This document shows positions 53,785-63,162 of a DNA stretch of 64,000 bases, piece after piece. Each line of letters starts with the position of its first letter. The stretch's first letter is position 1. The position numbers were made by a program, and so were the translations under genes. The stretch is from Acinetobacter calcoaceticus ANC 3811 (GTDB taxonomy: Bacteria > Pseudomonadota > Gammaproteobacteria > Pseudomonadales > Moraxellaceae), in NCBI RefSeq assembly GCF_000399665.1, contig NZ_KB976986.1, forward strand, positions 1,428,493-1,492,492, given 5' to 3'. The notes below the pieces were generated by a model. That model had not been told where the DNA came from. It ran no database searches and was given only the letters and a program-made list of their open reading frames with translations.

Positions 53785-54855
53785 ATGACTACATCTCCCT
53801 TTTTTAAAAAGCTTAAAACCCATACAGCAGCGGCAATTTGTGCAGCAACAATTGGATTGTTTTCTTCAACTTCAGCTATGGCAGCAGACATGAGTAACGG
53901 CGCGAATAATTTTTATCAAAGCCAACAAGTGACTATTCAAAAAGTGACTTTTAAAAATCAGTACAACATGAACGTGGTTGGGAACTTAGTGATTCCTAAA
54001 AACTTCAATAAAAATAGTAAAAGTCCTGCAATTATTGTAGGTCACCCTATGGGTGCTGTGAAAGAACAGAGTTCTATGCTTTATGCACAAAAATTAGCTG
54101 AGCAAGGGTTTATTACCCTAGCAATTGACCTACCTTACTGGGGTGAAAGTGAAGGTGAACCTCGAAATCTAGTTGCCCCAGACATTTATGCAGAAGCGTT
54201 TAGTGCGGCTGTAGATTATTTAGGAACTCGATCTTTTATTGACCCTAATAACATTGGTGTATTAGGTATTTGTGGAAGCGGTAGCTTTGTCATTAGCGCC
54301 GCAAAAATTGACCCGCGTATGAAAGCGATAGCAACTGTCAGCATGTATGATATGGGCGCAGCAAACCGGAATGGTCTACGTCACTCACAAACCTTAGAGC
54401 AAAGAAAGCAAATTATTGCAGAAGCCGCTACGCAGCGTTATGTTGAATTTAAAGGTGGTGAAACAAAATATACCAGCGGGACTACGCATGAGCTAACAGC
54501 AGATACACACCCTATTCAACGCGAATTTTATGACTTTTATCGTACTCCACGCGGAGAATATACGCCTAAAGGCTCATCGAGAGAGCTTACAACCCACCCA
54601 ACTCTCACAAGTAATGTCAAATTTTTAAACTTCTATCCATTTAACGACATTGAAACGATTTCACCACGTCCAATGCTATTTATTACGGGTGATCAGGCCC
54701 ACTCAAAAGAGTTTAGTGAGGAAGCTTATAAACTCGCAGGTCAACCTAAAGAGCTTTACTACGTTAAAGGCGCTGGACATGTCGATTTATATGATCGAGT
54801 CGATCTCATTCCATTTAATAAATTAACCAGTTTCTTTAAACAGAACTTGAAGTAA
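53785..54855 (+). CDS. Exported alpha/beta hydrolase
   Basis: A 356-residue alpha/beta hydrolase with an N-terminal signal (HTAAAICAATIGLFSSTSAMA). The domain contains VIVGHPMGAVKEQSS, LAIDLPYWGESEGEPR, then the nucleophile elbow LGICGSGSFVIS (Ser in GxSxG-like GICGSG), and a late GHVDLYD with the catalytic His. The acid is likely the Asp in ITGDQAHSKEFSEE. This resembles dienelactone or acetyl-xylan-type hydrolases of unknown substrate. Periplasmic by prediction. Terminator follows. Confidence 0.8.
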   Translation: MTTSPFFKKLKTHTAAAICAATIGLFSSTSAMAADMSNGANNFYQSQQVTIQKVTFKNQYNMNVVGNLVIPKNFNKNSKSPAIIVGHPMGAVKEQSSMLYAQKLAEQGFITLAIDLPYWGESEGEPRNLVAPDIYAEAFSAAVDYLGTRSFIDPNNIGVLGICGSGSFVISAAKIDPRMKAIATVSMYDMGAANRNGLRHSQTLEQRKQIIAEAATQRYVEFKGGETKYTSGTTHELTADTHPIQREFYDFYRTPRGEYTPKGSSRELTTHPTLTSNVKFLNFYPFNDIETISPRPMLFITGDQAHSKEFSEEAYKLAGQPKELYYVKGAGHVDLYDRVDLIPFNKLTSFFKQNLK

Positions 54856-54864
54856 TACAGATGA

Positions 54865-54892
54865 TAGAGGCTCAACACGGGCCTCTATTTTT
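54865..54892 (+). terminator. Terminator after the alpha/beta hydrolase
   Basis: TAGAGGC (54865-54871) and GCCTCTA (54881-54887) form a seven-base stem followed by TTTTT. It lies between convergent genes. Confidence 0.8.
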
Positions 54893-54900
54893 AAATGAAC

Positions 54901-55860
54901 TTAATGAAACTCTTGTACTAGGCTATTAATATGCGCTACGGCAGCAGTTCGATTTTCAACGCAAAGTTTTTCAAAAACATGCTCTAAATGTTTGTTTACC
55001 GTCCGTGGACTCAGCTCCAATATTTCTGCAATATCTTTATTGGTTTTCCCTAACAACAACCAGTGCATGACTTCGGCCTCACGTTGAGTCAACTGCGGGC
55101 AATATTTCAAAATATCATTCATTTCCAAGGCAGGTGTAGATGTCTTGATCTGGATAAGATAATTTTTTGCTACGCTCGTTTCAGTTTCCCACGGCGTGAG
55201 CAATAAAAGCTGTAATTGCTGAGATGATGTTGAATAAGAACAGCTGGTTAATTTTTTGGAGTCTTTTTCATGTTCTAAATCTGAAAACCAAGCTTTTAAA
55301 CCTGCCTCAAAACCGTCTAATTCAGGTAAATATTGATTCAGTAAATCACTGGCTTTTTGAGTTTTCCAAACAATTTTACCGTGAACATCTAGTGCGAGAA
55401 TTGCTGTTTCCGTTGCATCAATCACCTGTTTTTGTTGTTGCAATAGTTTGGCATGTGCCAAATGTGTTTTTACCCTCGCTAATACTTCTTCAATATTTAG
55501 TGGCTTAGTCACATAGTCTACCCCGCCGACCTGAAAACCACGCACAATATGCTCTGTTTCTGACAAGCCTGTCATAAAAATGACGGGAATAAACTGCGTA
55601 ATCGGACTCGCTTTAAGCTGTATACAACTTTCAAAACCGTCCATATGTGGCATATTGCCATCAAGTAAAACCATATCTGGTAAGCATCGGTGGGCAATTT
55701 CAATGGCGCTTAACCCATCGGTTGTGACAAGCACGCGATAACCTGCCTGATCCAGACTTTCATGTAGCAAGCCTAAATTTTCCGGCACATCATCCACAAT
55801 CAGAATAACAGCCTGCTCGTTTGGCGAAGCTTGCTGAAAAGAAACATATTGCGTACTCAT
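54901..55860 (-). CDS. LuxR-type response regulator of the NCS1-kinase system
   Basis: A 319-residue response regulator. REC domain residues about 15-135, with acidic pair DD23-24 (IVDDVPENLG), phospho-acceptor Asp67 (MVLLDGNMPHMDGF) and Lys in YVTKPLN. A middle PAS-like segment (about 140-240) is followed by a LuxR/FixJ HTH (LTQREAEVMHWLLLGKTNKDIAEILELSPRTVNKHLEHVF). Its start overlaps the kinase stop by ATGA. It likely controls the divergent permease. Confidence 0.88.
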   Translation of the reverse strand: MSTQYVSFQQASPNEQAVILIVDDVPENLGLLHESLDQAGYRVLVTTDGLSAIEIAHRCLPDMVLLDGNMPHMDGFESCIQLKASPITQFIPVIFMTGLSETEHIVRGFQVGGVDYVTKPLNIEEVLARVKTHLAHAKLLQQQKQVIDATETAILALDVHGKIVWKTQKASDLLNQYLPELDGFEAGLKAWFSDLEHEKDSKKLTSCSYSTSSQQLQLLLLTPWETETSVAKNYLIQIKTSTPALEMNDILKYCPQLTQREAEVMHWLLLGKTNKDIAEILELSPRTVNKHLEHVFEKLCVENRTAAVAHINSLVQEFH

Positions 55861-58800
55861 TGCTTATCCTGAATTAATCGTTGGGCGTGTTTTAAATCAA
55901 ACTTTTGTATAGCCTGTTCAAGCTGTTCCCATAACTCGTTGTGCTCCGGAAAATTTTGACGACATTGCGTTAAAGTCTGTTGAATTCCACGAATATACCC
56001 CTGCCCAATCAAATCATTTAATTGCTGGAAGCTTTGCGGTAAATCGAGCAGATCGTTATTTTCCAGTTGTTTGACTGGTGTATAAATAGTAGCTTGCTCT
56101 TGCTTAAAAACGTTTATATTAAGTGATTGAACTTCATTATTTTCAAGATGTGTCTCTGATTTAGAATCAATCCATAGCAAACCTAATTTGTCTCCAATTT
56201 TACTCAGCAACAAATTCAGGTCGATTGGTTTTAGCATAAAGTCTTCACTTAAGACTGCATCTTGTGGATTGACTTCGCGCTCGCCTGCATTGGCGGAAAT
56301 AATTAAGATCGGCACATTGGTAATATTATTCTGACGTAATAATCTCGCTGTTTCCCACCCGCCCATCAAAGGCATATTTAAATCCATCAAAATCAGGTTA
56401 GGTTGAAAAATAGGTACACGTCTTAAACAGTCAATGCCCGACTCGGCTTCTTCAATAATGAATCCTAACGGTTTTAGAAAATTAGCGACTAAACCTCGGT
56501 CCACCGCTTCATTATCGACAACCAAAATTCGTTTTCGCTCACCTTGGTAGCCTGTAATTTGGTTAGAGTAAACATTAGAAATCGGATGAACTACTTCTTT
56601 TGAAGGTAAATAAAACTTAATCTTAAACTGCGAACCCTGATTGAGCTGACTAGTCACAGATAGCTGTCCGCCGAGTAAATCGACCAACAATTTTACAATC
56701 GGTAGTCCGAGCCCTGTTCCAGTAAATCCACCTTGCACTACATTGCTGCCCCGTTCAAACGGGTTAAAGATTCGCTCTAAATCTGCCTCGGCAATACCAC
56801 AGCCCGTATCTCTAATTTCAAAATAAGCCGTTTGAAAACGGTACTCGACTTTCAAGGTAATTGTGCCGCTCATCGTAAACTTTAAAGCATTACCCAGTAA
56901 ATTGATGAGCACTTGTTCTAAGCGTTTTTTATCAGTACGGACATAGTGCGGTAGGTTCTCTCCAATTTCATAAACAAACTGTAAATTTTTCTGTTCAAAC
57001 TGAGGCTGAAACATTTGAATAATCTGTTCAATAAAATTGGGGAAATGAACGTCCACCACATTTAAAGAAATTTTGCCCGTTTCAATTCGTGCTAAATCTA
57101 ATAAACCGTCAATCAGTGAAGTTAGATGTTGCCCACTACGGCTAATCACCCCGAGCGCCATTTTGCCTTGTTCTGAAAGCTGCTCTTGTTTCTGAAGTAA
57201 TTGGCTATAGCCCAAAATACTATTTAGAGGCGTTCTTAGTTCGTGGCTAATGCCAATGACATAACGACTTTTTGCATCATTTGCTCGCTCTGCTGAAATT
57301 CTGGCATCTTGCAGGTCTTTTGAGGTGACTTCATGAGCAGCAATTTCATCAAACAATAAAGCCGTTTGTTGATGCGTCTCGATTTCGGCATTACGACGGC
57401 TTTCATCGTTTAACACTAACCACCATGCAGCAACACTCATTAATAAAAATAAAATGGTGTAAATTTTAACAAATAGCGTAAATAACTGAGGAACGGCTGC
57501 CGCATTTACCGTTTCTAAATAGGTTTTTTCTTGGATATAAACCAGACTCAAGCTCACTGCCAAAACAATAGACAGCCCTAGAGTTAGTAATAAATATAAA
57601 CTGACCCTGCTATTTAAACGGCTGGCCCAACGTTCAGGTAGATAGTACCAAATGGCTTTTTTAAGTTGTACTGACCAACGTGCATCGGGTTTACATAAAT
57701 CGTGGCAGCGTGCTTCAAGTGAACAGCATAAAGAACAAATCGTACCGCTATAGGCTGGGCATCCCGCCATATCTGCAAATTCATAGTCCCTTTCACACAC
57801 AACACAGTTAGCAACCGAAGTCGCCTGAATTTTTTCAGGCTGGCGTGCAATGTAATATTTGCCTTTGGTTAAGTAAGCAATAACAGGAACACATAACACC
57901 GCACTCCCCAAAGCAATAAAACTTGCTAAACCTTTTGCCATGAGTCCGAAAAAGCCCAAATAACTCAGCATCGATAAAACTGAAGCAATCAGTAAAGCAC
58001 CCACACCTACGGGGTTAATGTCATATAAATAAGCACGGCGAAATTCAATTCCCTTTGGGCTTAAACCTAAAGGTTTACAGATAATTAAATCGGCAACAAC
58101 GGCGCCAATCCATGCCAAAGCAATATTGCTATATAGCCCCAAAATGCGTTCAACCGCATGGCTAATCCCCATTTCCATCAAAACAATGGCAATAAAAACA
58201 TTAAAAAGAAGCCAGACAATTCGCCCCGGATGGCTATGAGTTAAGCGGGCAAAAAAGTTTGACCATGCCAATGAGCCAGCGTAGGCATTGGTCATATTAA
58301 TTTTAATTTGCGCCAAGCAAACCAGTGCTAAAGTCAGGATTAAAGCAAGCTGAGGGTTTGGAATAAACTGTTGATAGGCAACCCAATACAGATAAGTCGG
58401 ATTGTCTAGTTCAGAGACAGGAATGAACAGCTGAAAAGCCAACACCATCAGCAGCATGCCCATCAAAACTTTTAGAAAACCAAAAATAATCCAAGATGGC
58501 CCACCTAAAAAAACGGCAAAACGCCACGCAGTTCTATTTTTTTCTTGTTGGGGTAAAAAACGTAAATAGTCAGCTTGCTCACCAATTTGGATCACAAATG
58601 AAAAAATAAGAGTGCACGCCGCACCAAAGTAATACAAATTGAAATCGGTCGAGTTTGAAACCGCACCAACAAAATGCAGGCTACTACTTAAAATTTGTGG
58701 TTGTTTCCAAAGTACAAAAAACCACGGCAATAACAGCAATAAGAGCCAGATTGGCTGAGTGATTGCCTGAACTTTGTTAATAAAACCAATACCTTTGACC

Positions 58801-59321
58801 ACTAAAGGCAAAATTACTAACGCAGAAATTAAGTAACCAATAACTTGTGGAATACCTAAAGCCAGCTCAAGTGCCATCGCCATAATTGCGGCTTCAAACG
58901 CAAGCAAAATAAAGGTAAAGCTGGCATAAATTAGAGATGTAATGGTCGAGCCAATGTAGCCAAAACCTGCACCACGAGTAAGCAGATCGACGTCTACATT
59001 ATATTTTGCAGCGTAGTAACTAATCGGCCAACTGGTTAAAAATATGATGGTACATACGACTATTGCTGCCCAGACTGCATTGCTAAAGCCATACTGCCAA
59101 AGCATGGTTGCCCCAATGGCTTCCATAGCCAAAAAGCTAACGGTCGAAATTGCGGTGTTGGTCACGGTCCAAGGTGACCATTTTCTTACTGAGGTAGGTG
59201 CATAGCGGAGCGCATAATCTTCGATACTTTCATCTGCCACCCAAATATTATATTCACGGCGTGTTTTGATCACACGTTGTGGCGCTTGTTGGGGGCGTGA
59301 AGAATCTGGCATAACACTCAT
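55857..59321 (-). CDS. NCS1 permease-hybrid histidine kinase fusion
   Basis: A 1154-residue protein combining a whole NCS1 (purine/cytosine-type) permease with a hybrid histidine kinase. Residues about 30-490 hold about 12 hydrophobic segments and NCS1-type IQIGEQADYLRFLP (245-258); then a Cys-rich segment with Cys506, 509, 529, 532, 533, 539 and 543 (CVVC..CSLCC); two further membrane helices (about 570-640); DHp with His693 (SHELRTPLN); HATPase with NALKFT and GTGLGLP; REC with Asp980; a helical tail. It resembles CbrA-type SSS-kinase fusions in logic but uses an NCS1 module. Its stop overlaps the response regulator gene. Confidence 0.9.
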   Translation of the reverse strand: MSVMPDSSRPQQAPQRVIKTRREYNIWVADESIEDYALRYAPTSVRKWSPWTVTNTAISTVSFLAMEAIGATMLWQYGFSNAVWAAIVVCTIIFLTSWPISYYAAKYNVDVDLLTRGAGFGYIGSTITSLIYASFTFILLAFEAAIMAMALELALGIPQVIGYLISALVILPLVVKGIGFINKVQAITQPIWLLLLLLPWFFVLWKQPQILSSSLHFVGAVSNSTDFNLYYFGAACTLIFSFVIQIGEQADYLRFLPQQEKNRTAWRFAVFLGGPSWIIFGFLKVLMGMLLMVLAFQLFIPVSELDNPTYLYWVAYQQFIPNPQLALILTLALVCLAQIKINMTNAYAGSLAWSNFFARLTHSHPGRIVWLLFNVFIAIVLMEMGISHAVERILGLYSNIALAWIGAVVADLIICKPLGLSPKGIEFRRAYLYDINPVGVGALLIASVLSMLSYLGFFGLMAKGLASFIALGSAVLCVPVIAYLTKGKYYIARQPEKIQATSVANCVVCERDYEFADMAGCPAYSGTICSLCCSLEARCHDLCKPDARWSVQLKKAIWYYLPERWASRLNSRVSLYLLLTLGLSIVLAVSLSLVYIQEKTYLETVNAAAVPQLFTLFVKIYTILFLLMSVAAWWLVLNDESRRNAEIETHQQTALLFDEIAAHEVTSKDLQDARISAERANDAKSRYVIGISHELRTPLNSILGYSQLLQKQEQLSEQGKMALGVISRSGQHLTSLIDGLLDLARIETGKISLNVVDVHFPNFIEQIIQMFQPQFEQKNLQFVYEIGENLPHYVRTDKKRLEQVLINLLGNALKFTMSGTITLKVEYRFQTAYFEIRDTGCGIAEADLERIFNPFERGSNVVQGGFTGTGLGLPIVKLLVDLLGGQLSVTSQLNQGSQFKIKFYLPSKEVVHPISNVYSNQITGYQGERKRILVVDNEAVDRGLVANFLKPLGFIIEEAESGIDCLRRVPIFQPNLILMDLNMPLMGGWETARLLRQNNITNVPILIISANAGEREVNPQDAVLSEDFMLKPIDLNLLLSKIGDKLGLLWIDSKSETHLENNEVQSLNINVFKQEQATIYTPVKQLENNDLLDLPQSFQQLNDLIGQGYIRGIQQTLTQCRQNFPEHNELWEQLEQAIQKFDLKHAQRLIQDKQ

Positions 59322-59516
59322 GTTTTGGATGGGGCTGCATTAAACCCAGCAATCCTTATGCCAAAAGTCATTTATCATGGCGATTTTTTCAAATACGCAC
59401 ATATACGCAAAATAACGTATTTTCAATTTTTCCCAAAAATCACACACTCAAAACCATCAAAAAACAATGATCAATATTTGTGTTGATTGACCGAGAATGA
59501 TTGGGAGATTGATGTT

Positions 59517-61133
59517 ATGAGTGTATCTGAACATCCAAATCTGGACACTGTGCAAGGTACAGATTCACAAAAAGCAGTGAATGAAACCTTAGAAGATTAT
59601 ACTTTACGTTATGCTCCACACAGCTTTCGGCGCTGGAGTCCCAAAGTTGTCGCTATTACTGCACTTGGTGGTATTGCCTATCTTGCTGACTTTTCTATTG
59701 GTGCCAGTATTGGTATGTCTTACGGAACAACCAATGCTGTTTTCTCCATTTTATTTGCAGCGATTATTATCTTCTTAACCGGCATTCCTTTAGCCTACTA
59801 CGCAGCACGCTATAACATCGACCTTGACTTGATTACTCGTGGCGCAGGTTTCGGTTATATCGGCTCGGTCCTGACCAGCATCATTTTCGCCAGTTTCACA
59901 TTTATTTTCTTTGCCCTTGAAGGTTCAATCATGGCGCAAGGGTTATTACTTGGTTTAGGCATTCCGCTTTGGGCCGGCTATCTCATCTCAACCATTATGG
60001 TCATACCGCTGGTGATTTACGGTATGAAAGCCTTGAGTAAATTACAAGTCTGGACCACTCCACTTTGGTTAATTCTGATGATTGGTCCTGTGGCCTATCT
60101 GATTTACCAAGAACCAACTTTAGTCAGCCAATTTGCTACTTTTACAGGTAAAGAAGGTTTTGCAACCGTAGACATGGCTGCGATCATGTTGGGTGCTGGT
60201 ATTTGTTTATCGCTAATCATGCAAATTGGTGAGCAAATTGATTACTTGCGTTTCATGCCTGCGAAAACAAAAGAAAATAGCAAAGAATGGTGGGCTGCCG
60301 TAATTTCCGCAGGTCCGGGTTGGGTGATTTTAGGGGCAATCAAACAAATTATTGGGGCATTTTTAGGGTTCTATTTACTCACTAAAATACCGGGTGTAAA
60401 CAGCACTGAACCTGTTCAACAGTTTAATGCAGCGTTTCATGACATGCTTCCGGGCTGGGCAGCTTTGACACTCGCAGTGTTTTTGGTGGTTATTTCTCAA
60501 ATTAAAATTAACGTCACCAATGCTTACTCTGGCTCTCTTGCTTGGACAAGTGCCTACACTCGTATGAGTAAACATTATCCGGGTCGTATTGTCTTTGTGA
60601 TCGTGAACTTAGCAATTGCGCTTGCTTTAATGGAAGGCAACATGTTTGCGGTACTGGGTAAAATCTTAGGGTTCTATTCAAACTTTGCAATTGCATGGGT
60701 TGTGGTTGTTGCAACAGACATTTCAATCAACAAATATGTTTTAAAACTTTCACCTAAAGAACCTGAATACCGCCGTGACATGCTCTACAACGTAAACCCT
60801 GTCGGTATGGTTGCGTTCCTTGTATCAGCAGGCTTATCAATTGCAGCATTCTTTGGATTATTTGGTAGCTTCTTAGCTCCTTACTCACCACTCATCGCGC
60901 TTATACTTGCCTTTGTATTAACACCAATCATGGGTTTATTAACCAAAGGAAAATACTACATCAAGTCACACGATGATGGCATTAAAGAGCCACGTTACGA
61001 TGCTGAAGGTACACCTGTAGCAACCGTTTATCACTGCCGCGTATGCGAGCAAGGCTACGAGCGCCCAGATATTATGTACTCTCACAAACATAACGGCACG
61101 ATCTGTTCTTTATGTAAAACACTCGATGCTTAA
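59517..61133 (+). CDS. NCS1-family permease paralogous to the sensor transporter domain
   Basis: A 538-residue permease with about 12 hydrophobic segments. It shares its N-terminus (EDYTLRYAPHSFRRWSPK), TRGAGFGYIGS, IMQIGEQIDYLRFMP and TNAYSGSLAWTS segments with the divergent sensor fusion. After the last helix a Cys-rich tail with CRVC and CSLC again resembles the sensor. It likely imports a nucleobase-like or hydantoin-type compound. The start ATG 59517 (MSVSEHPNL) follows GGGAG; the TTG upstream is rejected. Terminator 15 bases past the stop. Confidence 0.85.
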   Translation: MSVSEHPNLDTVQGTDSQKAVNETLEDYTLRYAPHSFRRWSPKVVAITALGGIAYLADFSIGASIGMSYGTTNAVFSILFAAIIIFLTGIPLAYYAARYNIDLDLITRGAGFGYIGSVLTSIIFASFTFIFFALEGSIMAQGLLLGLGIPLWAGYLISTIMVIPLVIYGMKALSKLQVWTTPLWLILMIGPVAYLIYQEPTLVSQFATFTGKEGFATVDMAAIMLGAGICLSLIMQIGEQIDYLRFMPAKTKENSKEWWAAVISAGPGWVILGAIKQIIGAFLGFYLLTKIPGVNSTEPVQQFNAAFHDMLPGWAALTLAVFLVVISQIKINVTNAYSGSLAWTSAYTRMSKHYPGRIVFVIVNLAIALALMEGNMFAVLGKILGFYSNFAIAWVVVVATDISINKYVLKLSPKEPEYRRDMLYNVNPVGMVAFLVSAGLSIAAFFGLFGSFLAPYSPLIALILAFVLTPIMGLLTKGKYYIKSHDDGIKEPRYDAEGTPVATVYHCRVCEQGYERPDIMYSHKHNGTICSLCKTLDA

Positions 61134-61147
61134 ATACTATCGAAACT

Positions 61148-61176
61148 AAAAAAGAAGCTTTAAAGCTTCTTTTTTT
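61148..61176. terminator. Terminator after the NCS1 permease
   Basis: AAAAAAGAAGC and GCTTCTTTTTT pair around TTTAAA, symmetric with A and T runs, so it can end transcripts in both directions. It lies between convergent genes (permease and Lrp). Confidence 0.88.
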
Positions 61177-61190
61177 ATATCTGATAATTT

Positions 61191-61646
61191 TTAGCCAATC
61201 GGGAACAAACGTTCAGGCACCACGTCTTTCATCACAATGGTTGAGATGAGTCGTTGCACACTTGGAATAGCAGATAATTTTTCATCATACAAACGTTGAA
61301 AAGCAGGTAAATCTTTGGCTACGACATGTAGTAAATAATCTGGCTCACCAAACAAACGCTGCGCCTGAATAATTTGTGGAATATCAATTACGGCATTTTC
61401 AAACTTCTCGACTGCCTGTTTATCACCTTCTTTGAGCGTAATAAAAACAATCGCTGAAAACTCAAAACCGACTAAGTTTGGATCGAGTTCTGCCCGATAA
61501 CCTTTGATGGCTCCCGACTCTTCTAAAGCCTTCACTCGTCTATGACAAGGTGAAATGCTCAAGCCTACTTTTTCTGCCAATTCAGTGATAGATAATCGGC
61601 CATTTAATTGCAATTCAGCAAGAATCTTTTTATCTGTGCGATCCAT
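61191..61646 (-). CDS. Lrp/AsnC-family regulator
   Basis: A 151-residue Lrp/AsnC protein: HTH at residues about 1-50 (MDRTDKKILAELQLNGRLSITELAEKVGLSISPCHRRVKALEESG) and a C-terminal RAM ligand domain (about 65-140, VFITLKEGDKQAVEKFENAVIDIPQIIQAQRLFGEPDYLLHVV). Such regulators sense amino acids. It is divergent from the LysE gene, a classic Lrp-LysE pairing in which the regulator controls the exporter. Confidence 0.88.
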   Translation of the reverse strand: MDRTDKKILAELQLNGRLSITELAEKVGLSISPCHRRVKALEESGAIKGYRAELDPNLVGFEFSAIVFITLKEGDKQAVEKFENAVIDIPQIIQAQRLFGEPDYLLHVVAKDLPAFQRLYDEKLSAIPSVQRLISTIVMKDVVPERLFPIG

Positions 61647-61802
61647 TTAGAAAAATTTACCCCAAATGAGTGTGATATGAGCAAACATTTAAAAGCACAT
61701 TCTAAATACATGAGCATATTATTTTCAACAAGCTCGAATAAATAGTTTTTTTTGCTAACCCGCGAGCGAAACCTTTGGAAAATAGTTTGCCGAGATAAGC
61801 AC

Positions 61803-62414
61803 ATGGCTTTTAACATTTTTATTGCATTTTGGAGTGTCTCCATTCTTTTTATTATTACTCCAGGGGCAGACTGGGCCTATGCCATTTCGGCAGGGATTAA
61901 AGGCAAAGTCGTTGTACCCGCTGTCGCAGGTATGCTATTTGGGCACTTTATTACGATTTTATTAGTAGCGGCTGGTGTTGGTCTGCTTGTAGCAAATAAT
62001 CCGACTGCTCTGATGATTCTTACTGTGGCAGGTTCAGCTTATTTGTTATGGATGGGAATAAATTTACTCCTTACCCCTCCTACTCCGAATAAGTCTGGTT
62101 CTGAAAAGGCTCAGTCATGGTTGAGCTGGGCAACCAAAGGCGTTTATGTGAGTGGATTAAACCCGAAGGTTTTTTTACTCTTTTTAGCACTGCTTCCTCA
62201 ATTTATTGACACTACTGCTTCATGGTCAGTGACAACACAAATTCTTGCCTTTGGTGTTGTACACATGATTAGCTGCGCAATTATTTACTTAATGGTGGGG
62301 TATGGTTCAGAAGCTATTCTTAAAACCAGACCACAAGCAGCACAATTAGTCGGTCGTTTTTCAGGTGGTTTGATGGTTGTTATCGCAACGTGCTTATTGA
62401 TTGGACAAATTTAA
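61803..62414 (+). CDS. LysE-family amino-acid exporter
   Basis: A 203-residue exporter with six predicted membrane segments. FIITPGADWAYAISAG (about 17-32) carries the PGAD signature and SGLNPKVFLLFLALLPQF the NPK-type motif. Start ATG 61803 (MAFNIFIAFW) is chosen from the family N-terminus; a longer frame adds 17 polar residues. Divergent Lrp-type regulator likely activates it in response to its substrate. Confidence 0.85.
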   Translation: MAFNIFIAFWSVSILFIITPGADWAYAISAGIKGKVVVPAVAGMLFGHFITILLVAAGVGLLVANNPTALMILTVAGSAYLLWMGINLLLTPPTPNKSGSEKAQSWLSWATKGVYVSGLNPKVFLLFLALLPQFIDTTASWSVTTQILAFGVVHMISCAIIYLMVGYGSEAILKTRPQAAQLVGRFSGGLMVVIATCLLIGQI

Positions 62415-62429
62415 AAGTCATTCAGCAAA

Positions 62430-62462
62430 AAGTTACTGACTCACTTTTCGGGTCAGTAACTT
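62430..62462 (-). terminator. Terminator of umuDAb
   Basis: AAGTTACTGAC (62430-62440) and GTCAGTAACTT (62452-62462) form an 11-bp stem; on the minus strand a TTTTT run follows, right after the leftward umuDAb stop. It may also slow the rightward LysE transcript. Confidence 0.75.
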
Positions 62463-62484
62463 GAATAATAAAATATAAGAAAAT

Positions 62485-63096
62485 TTATCTCATTCGTTTG
62501 AGGTTATAAGTTACGACTCCCCAAATAACCAGTTCTTGTCCCTCTTCAATATAAATATTTTGATAATCAGGGTTTTCTGCTTTTAGCCAAACTTTAGGTG
62601 GTTGAAATTGAGTATCAATCATTAAGCGCTTAACAGTGAAATCATTGTCGATGAGTGCAATCACAATATCGCCAGATTTAGCAGCAATACTACGGTCCAC
62701 AATAAGCGGATCATTAATATCAATTCCAGCATCTAGCATGGATAAAGAATTGGCTTTAACAATGAAAGTAGCATTTTCATTTCTAATTAAATATTCATTT
62801 AAATCGAGTGCTTGCTCAATATCATCTTGCGCTGGCGAAGGAAAACCAGCAGCAACACGTTCAGTTGCCAAAGGAATATGGTAAATTTTATCGTTATTCG
62901 GGTGGACCTGTTGTACATTAAGTTTTGAGTTAAAATCGGTCAAGTTATTGGTTTTGACATTATTCAGTAACCAATTTTTGATAAAGTTAACTTGAGACTC
63001 GGGAACACGAATCACTTTTGTGGGTTCATTGAACTGTGCTTTGCGTCCGGCATTTTCTCGTACACCGCCATGCTCGAACTCTTTTTTCTTTGGCAT
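62485..63096 (-). CDS. umuDAb: SOS repressor UmuDAb
   Basis: A 203-residue LexA/UmuD-like regulator found in Acinetobacter, which lacks LexA and uses UmuDAb as a DNA-damage repressor. The N-terminal part (MPKKKEFEHGGVRENAGRKAQF, basic) binds DNA. The self-cleavage site is Ala83-Gly84 (RVAAGFP), with Ser119 (NSLSM) and Lys156 (FTVKR) as the protease dyad; these positions match those published for A. baylyi UmuDAb. Start 63096 follows GGGAGG. No umuC follows, unlike E. coli umuDC. The operator and the divergent ddrR-like gene complete the system. Confidence 0.93.
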   Translation of the reverse strand: MPKKKEFEHGGVRENAGRKAQFNEPTKVIRVPESQVNFIKNWLLNNVKTNNLTDFNSKLNVQQVHPNNDKIYHIPLATERVAAGFPSPAQDDIEQALDLNEYLIRNENATFIVKANSLSMLDAGIDINDPLIVDRSIAAKSGDIVIALIDNDFTVKRLMIDTQFQPPKVWLKAENPDYQNIYIEEGQELVIWGVVTYNLKRMR

Positions 63097-63141
63097 ATTG
63101 CCTCCCTTTTCACTGTTCAAATCCTACACAGACAATGTAAC

Positions 63142-63162
63142 TTGAAAAAGTTACATTTTCAA
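63142..63162. promoter_or_regulatory. UmuDAb operator (SOS-box palindrome)
   Basis: TTGAAAAAG-TTA-CATTTTCAA is a near palindrome with TTGAAA and TTTCAA ends, 46 bases before the umuDAb start. It equals the operator reported for A. baumannii UmuDAb. It overlaps the spacer of a probable leftward promoter: -35 TTGAAA (63157-63162) and -10 TACATT (63134-63139). The rightward -35 TTGACG (63164-63169) starts one base beyond it, so one site can silence both genes. Confidence 0.9.
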
